This document shows positions 11,223 to 22,586 of a stretch of DNA of 64,000 bases, piece after piece (position 1 is the first letter of the stretch; each line of letters opens with the position of its first letter). A program made the position numbers and the translations under genes. Source of the DNA: Dichotomocladium elegans (lineage: Eukaryota; Mucoromycota; Mucoromycetes; Mucorales; Lichtheimiaceae); the NCBI GenBank assembly GCA_025716815.1, contig JAIXMN010000025.1:372001-436000 (forward strand), in the 5' to 3' direction. The notes under the pieces are model-generated. The model worked only from the letters and a program-made list of their open reading frames with translations. It was not told where the DNA came from and did no database searches.

Positions 11223-12797
11223 ATGAGCCTGAAAAGCAATTGTGTACCCGTAGAAATCAGACAAACGACCTACGAATTGAAAACAAGCCAACATCTTAGC
11301 CGCACATCTGGCGATACTGAATGTCCCAAATCTGGGCGCAATCAAGCCACCATGTCTTCTTCCTCCTTGTTGGACAAGGCAGTAGTGACGCCGGCAGCAG
11401 CAGATAGCGACAGATCGGAGGTGTCAGCTGGCGTCAGACTTCCTCCAGAACTTTTGCTAGAGATTTTTGGGTATCTCAAAAACTCGCAGACCTCACTTTA
11501 TTCTGCCTCTCTTGTGTGTCGACGCTGGATGTATTGCGCTGCTCCGTTACTCTATCGCCACGCTAAGATAACAGACACGTATCACTGGGCACTTTTTGTT
11601 CTCACACTTACGCGAAAGAAACAAAAACTTCTATATGGAAGTCTGGTCCAATCAATAGACCTGACTGTAGGGAAATCGTACGGTGAGCCACTCGCATCCC
11701 GGACAATCATCTGTACTTATTTAGAGTGGAATTTGCTCATTTTAGACCCTATGAGTCGTAACTGTGGCGGTGGTAGTTTAGGATCCTTGACCGTATCAAT
11801 GGACAGCACCAGTAGCACCAGCAGTACCAGCAGTAGAACTACGACAAATTCAGATAACGCATCTAATACCAACCACAATGCATCTGCACTTGATGATCCG
11901 CTGAGCACTCACTGGACAGATGTCGACTGCCGTGAGATGAAAGAAAGTCATGTGTTTCTGACAACTTCGTCCTTAATGCAGATCACGGCGTGCAAGAACC
12001 TTGTGAGCATAAACTTATCAATGACGACTATCTTCAACGATACCAAGATTGAGGAGACGGGCGAATATGTATCGACGCTTCAGCATGATGCAGTGCGATG
12101 TGGCCTGACACAGACCCCCATTACCATGGAGCTGGTCATTAAGGAGCTAGGCAAAGAATGCAAACAGCTTCGAGAGATTACGATGCAGCGGTGCGAATGG
12201 GTAACAGCGCATATAATCTGGTTGCTGGTGTCACACTGCACCGGTCTTGTGCGATTGGATGCAAGGAGAGCGTCCAAGTGCTCCGTGAAAAGACTCACGT
12301 TGAGCGTTCTTGAACTACCACAGCAACAGCAACAGCAGTTGATGCCCACGGAAAGCATAAGCGCAAACACAATCATAGGTACGATGCCAAGTACCGATGC
12401 GACAATGGAAGAACGCCGTATATGGCCACTCTCCTTACTCGACCCAGAGGGCGTACCAACACGCGAAGATTTTGATGCTGTCCAGGAAAACAGTGAGTTG
12501 GGACCTGGAGAAGTAAGAAGAGGGTATGCAACTGATTTGAGTGTGTTAGCCGCTGTTAGTCTGATCATTATCGGTGGTCAAATGGCGATGGAGCAGCTTC
12601 GACAAAGGCATGACAATCTTTCGATGAGGTCAAGGACGTACCGGGCATCACGATGGCACCCATCTACCGTGCCGCTTCAACAGCCCGATGACCCACCCGC
12701 TGCCGCCGAATACCATTCGTTAAAAGATATTGTTTGTCCCATAATCAAGGAGGCTAAGGATCTGGGAGTTGCTGAACTGAGCTGGTTCACGCCATGA
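11223..12797 (+). CDS. F-box protein
   Basis: Intronless frame of 524 aa from the ATG at 11223. The frame is open further back to 11163, and an in-frame ATG at 11352 gives a 481-aa alternative. An F-box at about residues 71-113 (RLPPELLLEIFGYL, then LYSASLVCRRWMYCAAPLLYR) predicts binding to Skp1 in an SCF ubiquitin ligase. Downstream, weak leucine-rich-repeat-like strands (LVSINLSMTTIF, LVRLDARRASKCSVKRL) would choose the substrate, as in many fungal F-box/LRR proteins. A Ser/Thr/Asn-rich loop at about residues 198-225 interrupts the fold. The substrate is unknown. Confidence 0.8.
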   Translation: MSLKSNCVPVEIRQTTYELKTSQHLSRTSGDTECPKSGRNQATMSSSSLLDKAVVTPAAADSDRSEVSAGVRLPPELLLEIFGYLKNSQTSLYSASLVCRRWMYCAAPLLYRHAKITDTYHWALFVLTLTRKKQKLLYGSLVQSIDLTVGKSYGEPLASRTIICTYLEWNLLILDPMSRNCGGGSLGSLTVSMDSTSSTSSTSSRTTTNSDNASNTNHNASALDDPLSTHWTDVDCREMKESHVFLTTSSLMQITACKNLVSINLSMTTIFNDTKIEETGEYVSTLQHDAVRCGLTQTPITMELVIKELGKECKQLREITMQRCEWVTAHIIWLLVSHCTGLVRLDARRASKCSVKRLTLSVLELPQQQQQQLMPTESISANTIIGTMPSTDATMEERRIWPLSLLDPEGVPTREDFDAVQENSELGPGEVRRGYATDLSVLAAVSLIIIGGQMAMEQLRQRHDNLSMRSRTYRASRWHPSTVPLQQPDDPPAAAEYHSLKDIVCPIIKEAKDLGVAELSWFTP

Positions 12798-13081
12798 GCA
12801 AGCAAAGTAATAGAGGAAGCCTAGGGGGATGCGATTTGTATTTCTGTAAATAAGTTAAAATACCAGCATGTGAACGTAAACACACAGACGCCATGCACAC
12901 ATTGGGCGCTGTGCTCTTCGTTTGACATGGCCATCCGTTCATCCGAGTGTGGTTGCACAATGTCGCACGAACGCATGCATTGGGAGTGTCAACAACTGCT
13001 CAATCCTAAAATAAATACCCTCTCTTCGTTCTTTCTATCTCTCTTTCTTTCCTTCTTTATTTTTCCTTTCCACTACTTGCC

Positions 13082-15238
13082 ATGACTCAGGAGGGTAACG
13101 GAAAAAGCAATGGCGCCACGGAACGTACAGGCCTGTTAAATGCTGGTGCGGGTACAAATTACCGTACCGAACGCGGCGTGTCGTCTGTGGTTGATATTGA
13201 AGCTGGTACCAGCTCAAGTGCTTGTGACGGTCAACCCATTGTGCCTACAACACTGCTCGTCACTACTGTGCGGAAAGTTATACGCCAACATGAGAAGGCT
13301 GCGGCGTTGATTGCTGCAAGAAAGGCGGCGCCTGTTCCCGCTGCTGCATCTAAAGCCTCACTTGCACGACCTGAAAGGCAGGTTCATAATAACAGCAGCA
13401 GCAGCAGTAGTAGCAGTAGCAGTAGCAGCGATAGCGAGGCCGGCAGAAGCGTGATGAGCCTTCGACGAAGAAAGCGGGACATGATTGCGGATGCACTCAA
13501 AAGCGCGACCGAGCAATGGAAGGAAGAGCATGGCTGGGGAAGCAACCATTCTTTGCTAAATCATCTACATGGTTCTTCGAGCAAGGCACCAGTACCGGTA
13601 CCGGTGCAGGTACCGACGGACGCGGAACAGCCCTCCGACGAACCTTTGCCGCCCTTGCCAGTCACTCCAGCCGTGGAGCTCTCCTTGCCTCCACTTGAGC
13701 ATGACGTATGGCGTGTCGCACAATATGCATCGGTGTGCACGCTCATCGCCATGTCCACAACTGCTGTTACCACCAAAAAAAATGGAGATGCCAAGTTCGA
13801 AAAGCTAGCAATTGCCACACTTGAGTATGGCCTCAAGAACTCATCGGATTCCCAGCCTTCGCTTCTGCGGCAACTCCTGCTCCGACCCTGGATTGACGGC
13901 CGCTCTGGTAGGTGTCTGTGTAACTTTGCTCTTTTTTTTTCAGCGCCTAATCGCCTTTCTATTCAGCTGTTGAGTGGGCTATCATCAACAATTGCCAGTT
14001 ATTCCTAGCAAACGCTCGCGTTCAGTCTGTCATTGAGGCAAGTTAGCAATGGCGCAAGCATGTGTATGTGCGTGTGTGAATATATCCGCTAACTTGCCTT
14101 TTACATGCAGGACTCCTGGTATTCACATGGTCCGACGCATTGGCAGGATGTTCCGAACCACCCGTGTGCGGTCTGGAAGCAATTCACGTGCCCCAGATCC
14201 CTCCGTGTCATCAGCGACTACCTCGCGCTCTGGTGTGCCCCCCGATACCAGGCTATTCTGGGTCTTGTTGTAGGCCTTGTCTATCTTGGGCTGCATCTGG
14301 CCACATTGGCGAATGTAGACTACATTGCCGAAGAACCACGCCCATTTGAGTACGCGTACTATGTGTTTGTGAGCTCTGATATGCTGTTGGAGCTCAGCAG
14401 GATCCTTTCCAATCCATGGGGATACCTCGCACAGCCATCTACCTATCTTAGCCTGACCACAGCAGGTCTCTTGACGGCTTCCATGATCCTGCGCTTCGTC
14501 GGCCTTGCAGCGGACAGTATCGAAGAAATGGACATATACCTGCTGTGGTCGTTTTATTTGCTCACATGGGCGACGCCGCTTATGATCTTCCGGTTGGTGC
14601 TTTGGTTTGATGACCTTCATTGGCAGGTGTATAAGGCCCGCCGGCTGATTGGGCAATGTGTGATGGATGCGCTGTGGGTAGCTGTATTGGGTGTGTTTAC
14701 TTTGGCCGCCTTCTGGGCCGGACTGGCGGCTCTCCAGCGAGGCGACGTGGGCGCACTGACGATGCTCCGACAACTGGCACTCGGTGCGCTCCATGCACCG
14801 GCCATCTCCGACACGCTCTTTTATCAGCCCAATGTGGCGGCCGTCCTCCTGTTCTGTTATCTCTTTGTCATCATCGTCGTCGTCGGCACCTTATTCATCG
14901 CTTCCTTCCTGACCACCCTTCTCTCGGCCTATCCTCGCATCGATGACTTACGCCGCACTTTTCTGGCCAAGCGCTCCATCAAACAACCCTCCTACCGCGT
15001 ATTCCTGCCTTCGGTTGCCATTGAGCTCGTCATCGTTCTTTTCGAGCTTGTCCTTGTCCATGTCTTCAGGATGAAGCGGGGCGAGTCCGCAGCATTGATC
15101 TGGTTAGAACGCACGCGCCAAGTCATCTGGTTTATCATTTACCTACCTGTCATTCTCGTGCTTGGCGTCATTGAGGGGATCGCTTTTCTTATGCGTAGAG
15201 GGAGACATGTGTTGTCCGGCTATCAGTTGTTGAAATAA
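13082..15238 (+). CDS. TRPY-type vacuolar calcium channel (YVC1-like)
   Basis: Three exons, 13082-13907, 13967-14037 and 14111-15238, give 674 aa. The second intron uses a GC donor (GAG|GCAAGTT). Residues 1-300 are soluble: a low-complexity Ser run (about 104-115), a PVPVPVQVPT stretch and a helical part ending NNCQLFLANARVQSVIE, like the linker domain before the channel in fungal TRPY proteins. From about residue 345 to 665 there are at least seven hydrophobic segments, including VVGLVYLGLHLATL, FEYAYYVFVSSDMLLELSRIL, LLFCYLFVIIVVVGTLFIASF and FLPSVAIELVIVLFELVLVH, in the order seen in Yvc1. Yvc1 releases calcium from the vacuole on osmotic or mechanical stress. Assignment is by topology and scattered motifs rather than a catalytic signature, so another TRP-like channel is possible. 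Confidence 0.65.
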
Positions 15239-15484
15239 GCATGAGTGGGCCCCACCCGACCGCGCTCTTTAAATGGCAATAAAAAAATAAAATAAAACTC
15301 CACTCACTCAACGTTTTCCCCTTCCCTTCCTCCCCAACTTGCCTCTTTCCCCCAGCTCCATCCTTGCTAGTTAAATTCACTTTATTCTCCAGACGTTTAC
15401 ACTGAGAAGGAGTATGTATTTATGTTGGCCTCTCTGTTCGCCACCTCTCACATTATTGCATGAGCATCTTCAGGTTGCGTACCC

Positions 15485-17087
15485 ATGGCCGCAGAATATA
15501 AACAAAAGCTTTATGAGATTCAGAGACGAGGAGAAAATCGAACATGTTTTGATTGCGGCGCGCCTAATCCTCAATGGGCCAGCGTCTCCTACGGCATCTT
15601 CATCTGCTTAGATTGCTCTGGTGTCCATCGAGGTTTTGGTGTGCATATCAGGTCGGTTTAGGAACCAACTGACAACAACCTGAATTCTGTTACTGATGAG
15701 TCGGTCATCAGTTTTGTTCGTTCAATTACCATGGATAAATGGTATGATGATCAAGTGAGAAAGATGGAGGCAAGTCTTATGATAATTATGTCGGGAAGGA
15801 CTACCACACCGTCTTCTGTCCTGACAAAAAGAATCCCTCCTTGCTTCTCGTAGATTGGTGGCAATAAAAAGGCCAAGGAGTTTTTTGAGTCGCAGCCGGA
15901 CTACGACCCGAGCATGTCAATGGACGCAAAGTACAAGTCCCAATGTGCTGCGCTCTATCGCGACAAGGTATGATACAAGGGATGATAAACATGAGAGAGA
16001 TAGAGGTCGGCAGCTCAATCTAACAGCAGTAAAAATCTATTGCTAGCTGTCAGCGGAGGCGGAAGGCCGTACCTGGACCCCATCACCCAGTGCAGCGTCT
16101 TCTACTCGACGTACTCCAGCTGCAGCACCGACACGGCCCATTAGCGCTACACCTCTCGGACGTAGTACCAACGGCTTGTCGTCTTCGAGCCCCCATTCCA
16201 GTTCGCCTGCCAGCTTTAATAGCAATGGGAGCGGGATGACCGACAAGGCGAGAAACGAGGCGTATTTCTCTCAGCTTGGTAGCATGAATGAATCCCGACC
16301 CGAGTATGGATCATTTCTGTTGTATTATTCTTCTGGGAGGGCACATTTTTATATTGACGCTATTCCTGTTTCAGGCACTTGCCTCCCAGTCAAGGTGGCA
16401 AATACACTGGTTTTGGTAATCCAGCATGTAAGCAAATTTAGCACAGCGCAACGCTCGATTATCTTAACTGATTATAATGCCGCTATCTCGCTTAGTTGAA
16501 GACAGACCCCGTAGAGCAGACACACCTGATATTCAAGATATTATAAACGATCCGGTGGCTGCCATTACAAAGGGCCTTTCGTTCTTGTCGTACGGTATGG
16601 AAGAGCTCGGCAAGGTGGCAGTGGAGAGCGCACGGGCCGCTGCCCAGGGCGCAGGTCAGCTGAGCCGATTCGCGAACGAGCAGTGGAACGATCCCAATCT
16701 TCGAAGTAATTTGAATGGCTATGTCAATACATTGAGCAGAAGGGTAAGTGTGTGTTGATTTCGGAAATGTCGGGTCTAACGGAACTTCATCAGACCCAAG
16801 AGCTGTATAACACCAATTTTGATACCCACTCTGGTCGATCTACACAATCCCAGTACCATGATAATAATGACGATGGTGACTTTTTCAACTCGACAATTTC
16901 TAACCTCCAACAACAACAACAGCAGCAGTCGAGCCCAGCAAGCTCTCGTAGCGCATCTCCTTCTCTGAACAGCAACAGAACCACCAATCCATCGACCATT
17001 CGATCGCGAACTCCTCTTAGAGAGACTACCACCAAAAAGAAAATTGGCGCCAAGGAGGAATCGGATGATGAATGGGGCGCATGGTGA
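15485..17087 (+). CDS. GCS1: ADP-ribosylation factor GTPase-activating protein, Gcs1/ArfGAP1 type
   Basis: Seven exons join in phase: 15485-15651, 15712-15769, 15854-15967, 16047-16303, 16375-16427, 16496-16743 and 16794-17087 (396 aa). The ArfGAP zinc finger is at the N-terminus: [20 protein letters not shown], then [18 protein letters not shown], with the CX2CX16CX2C cysteines and the catalytic Arg of [15 protein letters not shown] follows across the first splice junction. The mid-part carries [13 protein letters not shown], typical of ArfGAP1/Gcs1, and an amphipathic region ([20 protein letters not shown]) that may sense curved membranes. The C-terminus has a polyglutamine run and ends DDEWGAW. 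The second intron has a GC donor (GAG|GCAAGT). It would stimulate GTP hydrolysis on Arf1 at the Golgi. It converges on IML2 with 202 bases between stop codons. Confidence 0.9.
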
Positions 17088-17289
17088 TCCCACACGTAGC
17101 AAGATATTTTTTTTATCCAAAAGTAGACTATTCATATCGCTGGACCCGCCAACCATTAGATCCCATTCTAATATTGATGATTTATATTTTATATTTGATA
17201 TCAGAAAAAGCGAATTAAAAAGAAAAAAAGGTAAAAATGGAAGTACAACAAATGGGGAATTTCTATGCAGAATGTGTGATGGGAATAAA

Positions 17290-19671
17290 CTAGTCAATTT
17301 CGTCTTCTTTTTTGATTGATGATAATGATGCGCTGTTCTTGAGGGCCTGGATTTTTTCTTCGCAATTATGGCATTTGAATACGAGTTGACTTTCGAGACT
17401 ATATTTGTTCTTTGCGTGGGGCCCAGCACCGACGCTATAGAGACCTTTCTCGTTGGCGCGCAGGATGGTCTGGATATCTTTTTGTGCAGACTCGTAATCC
17501 TTTTCTTCGATGGCCATGCGTGCCTTCTCGTAGAGGGTAAAGTAGTAGATGTAATGGTCAAGGTTGATCTTGCCTGCAATCTCGAGGACGGTGGCCACGG
17601 ATGCATGGTGAATCTCCATGAGTAATTTTTTGTCGTCACTGTCAGGCTGCTGCTGCCGTGCGAGGCGATGGCGCGCCAGTTGCGCGCGGAGGTAATGGAC
17701 GAGTGCAAGATCATCATGATAAAACTTTTGGTTCTTGTCGAGCGATGCGAGCTGCTTGTTGATTAGGTCGTAGTTGGCGATGAGGATGTCGACAGGCATG
17801 AAGTCGTAAGCGGTGAATGCATTGAGGATCTCAAGATCGGGGACAACAAGATAATCGCCCTGAGCGATGAACTTGCGTGATTTCCGGGATATGAATTTCT
17901 AATGATTGGGGTTGAGAATCTCCTGCCATTGAGCGTAAGGCGGCAAAGCGTGATCGTCTTACCTCCATAGGGATAGATTTTCCTGCAATTTTCTGCTTCG
18001 CTCCGGTGACACTCTCCATGACGCCATGGGCTTGCTTGATCAGAAGGTCTCTTTCATCACCCTTTCTTTGCTCGGCCATCATATAGAGAGCCAGGCCCTT
18101 TAGATAGGCATACACGGCCTTTGACCAATTGCTTTCGTTTAACAGCTTCTCGTAAATATCGTAGGACCGTTGCCAGTCTTTCTGGACAATGCTGATAATG
18201 CCGAGCTAATAACGAACAAAAATGCCATTGGGTATGGCCATTGACAATTCTGTTAGAAACCATCCCCCCACCCAACGACTTTTTTTTTTTACCTCCCAGT
18301 AACATATATGCTGTAGCTGTTTCCAATCCTGTTGTATCTCGATGGCCCGCTCGTACTGCGCCTTGGCCTCGTTCAAATGACTATTACTGGCGAGTGAACG
18401 GCCGGAAAAGTACAAGAAAAAAACCCCGGAAGGATAAAGTTCGAGGTTATAGTTGAGGATTTTATCGGCAAGAACAGGGTCGACATTGGGCAGAGGAATC
18501 ATCTTGGAGAGGATAATATGGTATGTGATCAAGACCATGTCGCACAGCTGGCGACGGAGGCCCTCGTATTTCATCTGCGAGGGGTCTGCTAAGGGCTTCT
18601 TGTTATTGTGTCTGTAGTCGGCCCAATCGCCAATCGATTCGAGGACCCTCATTCCGTGCTCCCTGTCACTCGAGAAGCCAACAAACTCGGCCACCTTGAT
18701 AACCGTTGCGGGCAAGAGCGACAGAATGATGTTGAAGCAGCCAACGCCCATGGCAACGCCCGAAGTAAAGTGATCATCCAGCTGATAGCACGTGGTGTCT
18801 TTTCCCGCCGCAGCCTCCGCTTGAACAAAGTCGACGTACTTTTCGAGGACCCGGTAGGTATTGTAGCTATTCCGGATATTCAGGCCCTCGCGCAAAAATG
18901 ACACGATGCTCTCGTCATAGACAATACTCAGCAACGCCTTGAGAAGATAAGCTTCGGCATAAACAAGCTCCTAAAGGTCGAAGGGGTTTGGATCATCACT
19001 TTCTTCCCCTCATCCCATCTTCTGACCTTCCCCACACACCCCCCGTCTGCGCCTTATCTTCCCCAACACCCACCCCCCAAAAAAATGATATAAATGCATA
19101 CTGCATGCCGATGCACCCGCGTCATTGATTTTAGATGTTGAAGCTGGGTTCCCTTCACCCAGGTGGTGATATTGTCGAGCCAACCGCCATCTTTCTTCCG
19201 TTGGGTGTTCGCAAGATGAATCGTATGCTTGAGTGCTTCGAGGGTCTTTTCAATGTCAGCCTGCTCGAAGGTCATGACGCACTTTAGGAAAAGAATAAAG
19301 CCGTAGCCGAGCGAATGATACATCGACGTCTTGTGCTTTGGGGTAATAATGGCCTCAGCGTCGCTAATACGGGAATCAAAAAAATAATCGAGTGCGGTGC
19401 GCACCTCGGCGATGTTGGCCATCATGACAGCATCGTCGGATTCGCGATCGCCAGTGGGCGTTGAGGAACGCAAAGACAGCTGAGAAAGCGATCGTAACGA
19501 CGGCGTCGACAGCGACGACCGTCCGCTCGGCAATGGCGACGACGAGGCCGGGGACGGTGTTGAGACGATCCCAGCTTCTGCTTTGACCCCAGAGATCCTT
19601 TTCGGTTGCGGTGAAAACACCTGTCTCACCGGAGACTTGGTATCTTTTATGAAGCCTGTCCACTGCGGCAT
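17290..19671 (-). CDS. IML2: Iml2/TTC39-family TPR protein
   Basis: Four exons, 19671-19102, 18970-18293, 18205-17963 and 17898-17290, all phase 0, give 699 aa. After a Ser/Pro-rich N-terminus (about 1-75) come family strings: ALDYFFDSRISDAEAIITPK, SMYHSLGYGFILFLKCVMTF, ELVYAEAYLLKALLSIVYDE, FTSGVAMGVGCFNIILSLLP and DKILNYNLELYPSGVFFLY. These are typical of the Iml2 (fungi) / TTC39 (animals) family of TPR-like proteins. Yeast Iml2 has been linked to inclusion-body and lipid-droplet clearance and lies in the cytosol and outer mitochondrial membrane; this role is known for the family, not shown here. The C-terminus is charged (SIKKEDEID). It shares a 736-base divergent promoter region with the gene at 20408. 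Confidence 0.85.
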
Positions 19672-20407
19672 ATTGGATAATAATACAAGGCAAAAATTGG
19701 ATTAGTTGGTATATATATATATATATATGTATATGCCTTGTTGTGTGTGTGGAAAGAGAGAGAGAAAAGAGAGGAAAGAACTTCTCCTGGTCTCCGCTAT
19801 TAATGCTATGATACTAAATGTAAACAGGGGCGGTCTCGGGACGCATTTTGCCGCGCCCTTCCCCCATTGACAATCGAGGGAAGAAAAAAATATTTTTACT
19901 TACCGCCACGGTGAAGCAGCCTCACCCCCATTTTTCCTATAAAGATAAAACAATGAATTATTCTTTTTTTTGCCGCTCCTGCTTCAGTAACAGCTTCGTA
20001 TTAAAAAAGGGCATTCAGAAATCCCGTATATCTATATATACCCTCCCAGAGATAAAGCGTCCCACAGAACATGATCGGACGTGGTTTTTTTCGACAATGG
20101 AGGATCCGGGACAATAGTTCTACCGGGATCGACCCAAAATTTGCCGGGCAGTAAAAATCATGCGGCGAGAAGGAGATGGGGGGGGTAGGTGGGCAGTGCG
20201 CCCGCATATGAAAAGCATCAACCATTCTGGGCAAGGGCCGCGTGAGCAAAACTTTGGCATTTTTTAGCCAGCAAAAGTTACTGATTGTCTAAATAAATAC
20301 AATGTTATTATCAATGCCGGAAATATTTACCTCTTCTCTCTCCTTCTCTCTAGCTTCATTCTCACTGTTTCTCTTCTCTCTCTCCATTCGTGTATAACAG
20401 CAGAACC
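19672..20407. promoter_or_regulatory. Divergent intergenic region between IML2 and the gene at 20408
   Basis: The two genes are transcribed away from each other, so this 736-base spacer must hold both promoters. It contains a (TA)n run at about 19709-19732, a purine-rich GAGAGA tract at about 19750-19778, and a CT-rich tract (20333-20390) just before the start at 20408 that fits the leader pattern of this genome. No specific factor site is claimed. Confidence 0.45.
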
Positions 20408-21641
20408 ATGATGATCAATACATACAATCCACCGTCCGAAGAAAACTGGCATTATCAATATGGAGTTCAGCATCACCACCCATCATCACAACAACAGCAG
20501 CAAGGTCAGGTAAGGCCTCAAAAAATTGATTTAATAGAGTTCCATGACGAATAATGAACTTTTTGCGCTGCTGCAGCATATGTATTACCAGCAACCGATC
20601 GGTACATTTCCTGAGCATTCACTCAACAGAGAAGAATGGAAGGTAACAGGACGGGCGCGTGAAGCATGGAAAATCACATCGGCGTCGCAGCTCTCGAAGC
20701 CGTTGCCCCAAGAACCACCGATGCCGCCGCCACGCCGACTCCTCACAGCTCAGCAGCAGCATTATGAACCTTGGTACTATGACCAACATCAGGCTCCCCC
20801 ACCACCGCCGCCGGCGCAGGTGCAGGCGCCGCTGCCGCTGTCACTGCCACTGCCACTGCAGTCGCTACCACCACCACCACCACCACAGCAGGAGCAGCAG
20901 CGATATACGATGAGCGGGTATTATATCGACGAAGCATACGAGACCGATCTGTCATCAGGTAAACTAGGTTTAACGGCACAATCCGCGCGCTTCTTCATTT
21001 GTTAACATGAAAACTAGCGGCTGGCGAGTCTATGATATCCGGAGATATCACAGACGATTCTTCTCCTCCTCCTACTTCACTGGACGGTGAAGGAAGATAC
21101 CCAGGCGATGCAGCCAACGCACACCCGAGAACCTCTCGCGCTCCATCCGATCCGACTACTGGCAGCAACAACAACACCAAACGCCGGATCACTGTCCAGT
21201 CCATCAACGTAGAGCACAAAGTCTGGATCAATGTCAGTCCCACCGAGACAGGCTTGAGTCTGGCCAAGAAGATCCATAATATTGCCACCTTTCAAACGCG
21301 GAAGATCATCGCCATCACTACCGCGGCCGGACGTATCATCCCGCTTGATCACCGGCCTGTCTTTGGCAGCTGGATGGACATGGATAATTTCAAAGACGGC
21401 GAAGAATGGAAAGTTGAATGGTGCAAGCTTGATAAGGGATTCGTCGATAGATTTATTTCAAGATTCATTCAGGTAATGCTCCCCTTTCTGATCCTCTCTC
21501 TGTGTGTGTGTGTGTATTATCTTACAACGAAATTTTTAACCATAGGTGAGCGGCAGCAGCCGTCAAAAATAAGCTACATCAACGTCACTGTCGTACATGT
21601 GTTGCGTATCTGTTATGCAGATGTACAATGCTTCCAAATAA
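20408..21641 (+). CDS. Conserved-looking Pro/Gln-rich protein with ubiquitin-like C-terminal half, unknown
   Basis: Exons 20408-20509, 20577-20958 and 21018-21472 join in phase. The last exon is uncertain: splicing to 21621-21641 ends the protein MYNASK (319 aa), while splicing to 21546-21572 ends it VSGSSRQK (321 aa). The N-terminal half is low complexity (poly-Gln, then many Pro runs at about residues 105-150). The C-terminal half (about 215-315) is compact: RRITVQSINVEHKVWINV, TETGLSLAKKIHNIATFQ, RPVFGSWMDMDNFKDGEEW, then KGFVDRFISRF. A beta-strand pattern with a helix after strand two suggests a ubiquitin-like or Ras-association-like fold, but no family was recognised. AATAAA boxes lie at 21636 and 21816. 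Confidence 0.6.
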
Positions 21642-22586
21642 AAACTGATCCGTTCAAAGTTCCTGATATGGCCACAAACCGCGTCTCTTTTCCACCTGTG
21701 AATCGTTCTGTGCTTCCCATGTACTCTATTGTCACGCAAGGGGGGGAGGGGGAGACTCATGACACAGCGGAGGTCGCAAGACGTTTGTTGACAAACACGG
21801 TCAGGGAAGCAAAGTAAATAAATAAATGGAAGAGACTGTTCTGATTTCGCCCTTTGGGGATGTGGACGTCTTTTGTAATTTGAACTGGCGCACCTGCTGT
21901 GGGCCGCTGGAGGGGGGAGGCGGTAGCTAAGCCTTGTCGGCGCCTTTACCCCGCCCCTTAAGATTGAAATGCCCTCCCCTCTCTTACCAATGACAGAGCT
22001 TGTGTCACCTAAACACGAATCCCCATTTCTTTCTTTTTCGCGTGGGAGAGAGGTCGAAACGTAAAGGACATGTAGAATGGAAAAAGAAGAAGATGAGAGT
22101 GTCTCCAACCCATATCCGTAAATGGGCTGACCAAGATTTGCTGAATAGCGTGGAAATGCAACAGCTGATGTATATTTATATTCGTAAATGAAAGTTGCTA
22201 AATAAGAAATAACGGCGTATGAATTCTTGGTGGGCTTCCTCGTAGTTCAAATGCAGCAAGAAGGGAACCCGGGCGGTTATTAATTAATTGTACGTTGGCG
22301 ACAAGCAGCAAGTGTTCTTCTGCTATGGCTTGGGGGGGGGGAGGGTGATGGAAGATATGAGCGCGCGGGCGTGTGTGAGAGCGGAGGGGCAAGGTATCGC
22401 GAACTCGATCGCATGGGCAAACAAAAGGTTCCTGTAATCAGGCTGGTAATGAAGGAATAAAGGGCTCTACCACGTGTGATCTGGATGGAATAATCATCAT
22501 TAGAAAAATGGATCTATTTTTCCTTCTTTTTTCCTCTCTTCTTTGCACACGCCCTCTTCTGTATATTATAATCCGTACATAATACC
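21642..22586. other. Intergenic, no gene recognised
   Basis: This 945-base stretch contains the 3' end of the preceding gene (AATAAA cluster at about 21814-21824), homopurine runs including poly-G near 22330, and a CT-rich tract at 22510-22560 that probably leads into the RGS gene. Frames present are short and look random. Confidence 0.4.

Noticed and set aside
14123..14794. 223-codon minus-strand frame opposite the TRPY channel exon
   Set aside because: It is the shadow of the long coding exon on the plus strand; its composition (His, Gln, Arg-rich) mirrors the hydrophobic codons.
16776..17717. 313-codon minus-strand frame overlapping the ends of GCS1 and IML2
   Set aside because: Shadow of real exons on both strands; low-complexity Ser/Leu composition and no motif.
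21473..21817. Reading straight on past 21472 to a stop at 21817, extending the Pro/Gln-rich protein
   Set aside because: The extension contains a GT-rich hydrophobic run and looks like an intron followed by 3' UTR; two clean splice alternatives give short natural endings with AATAAA nearby.
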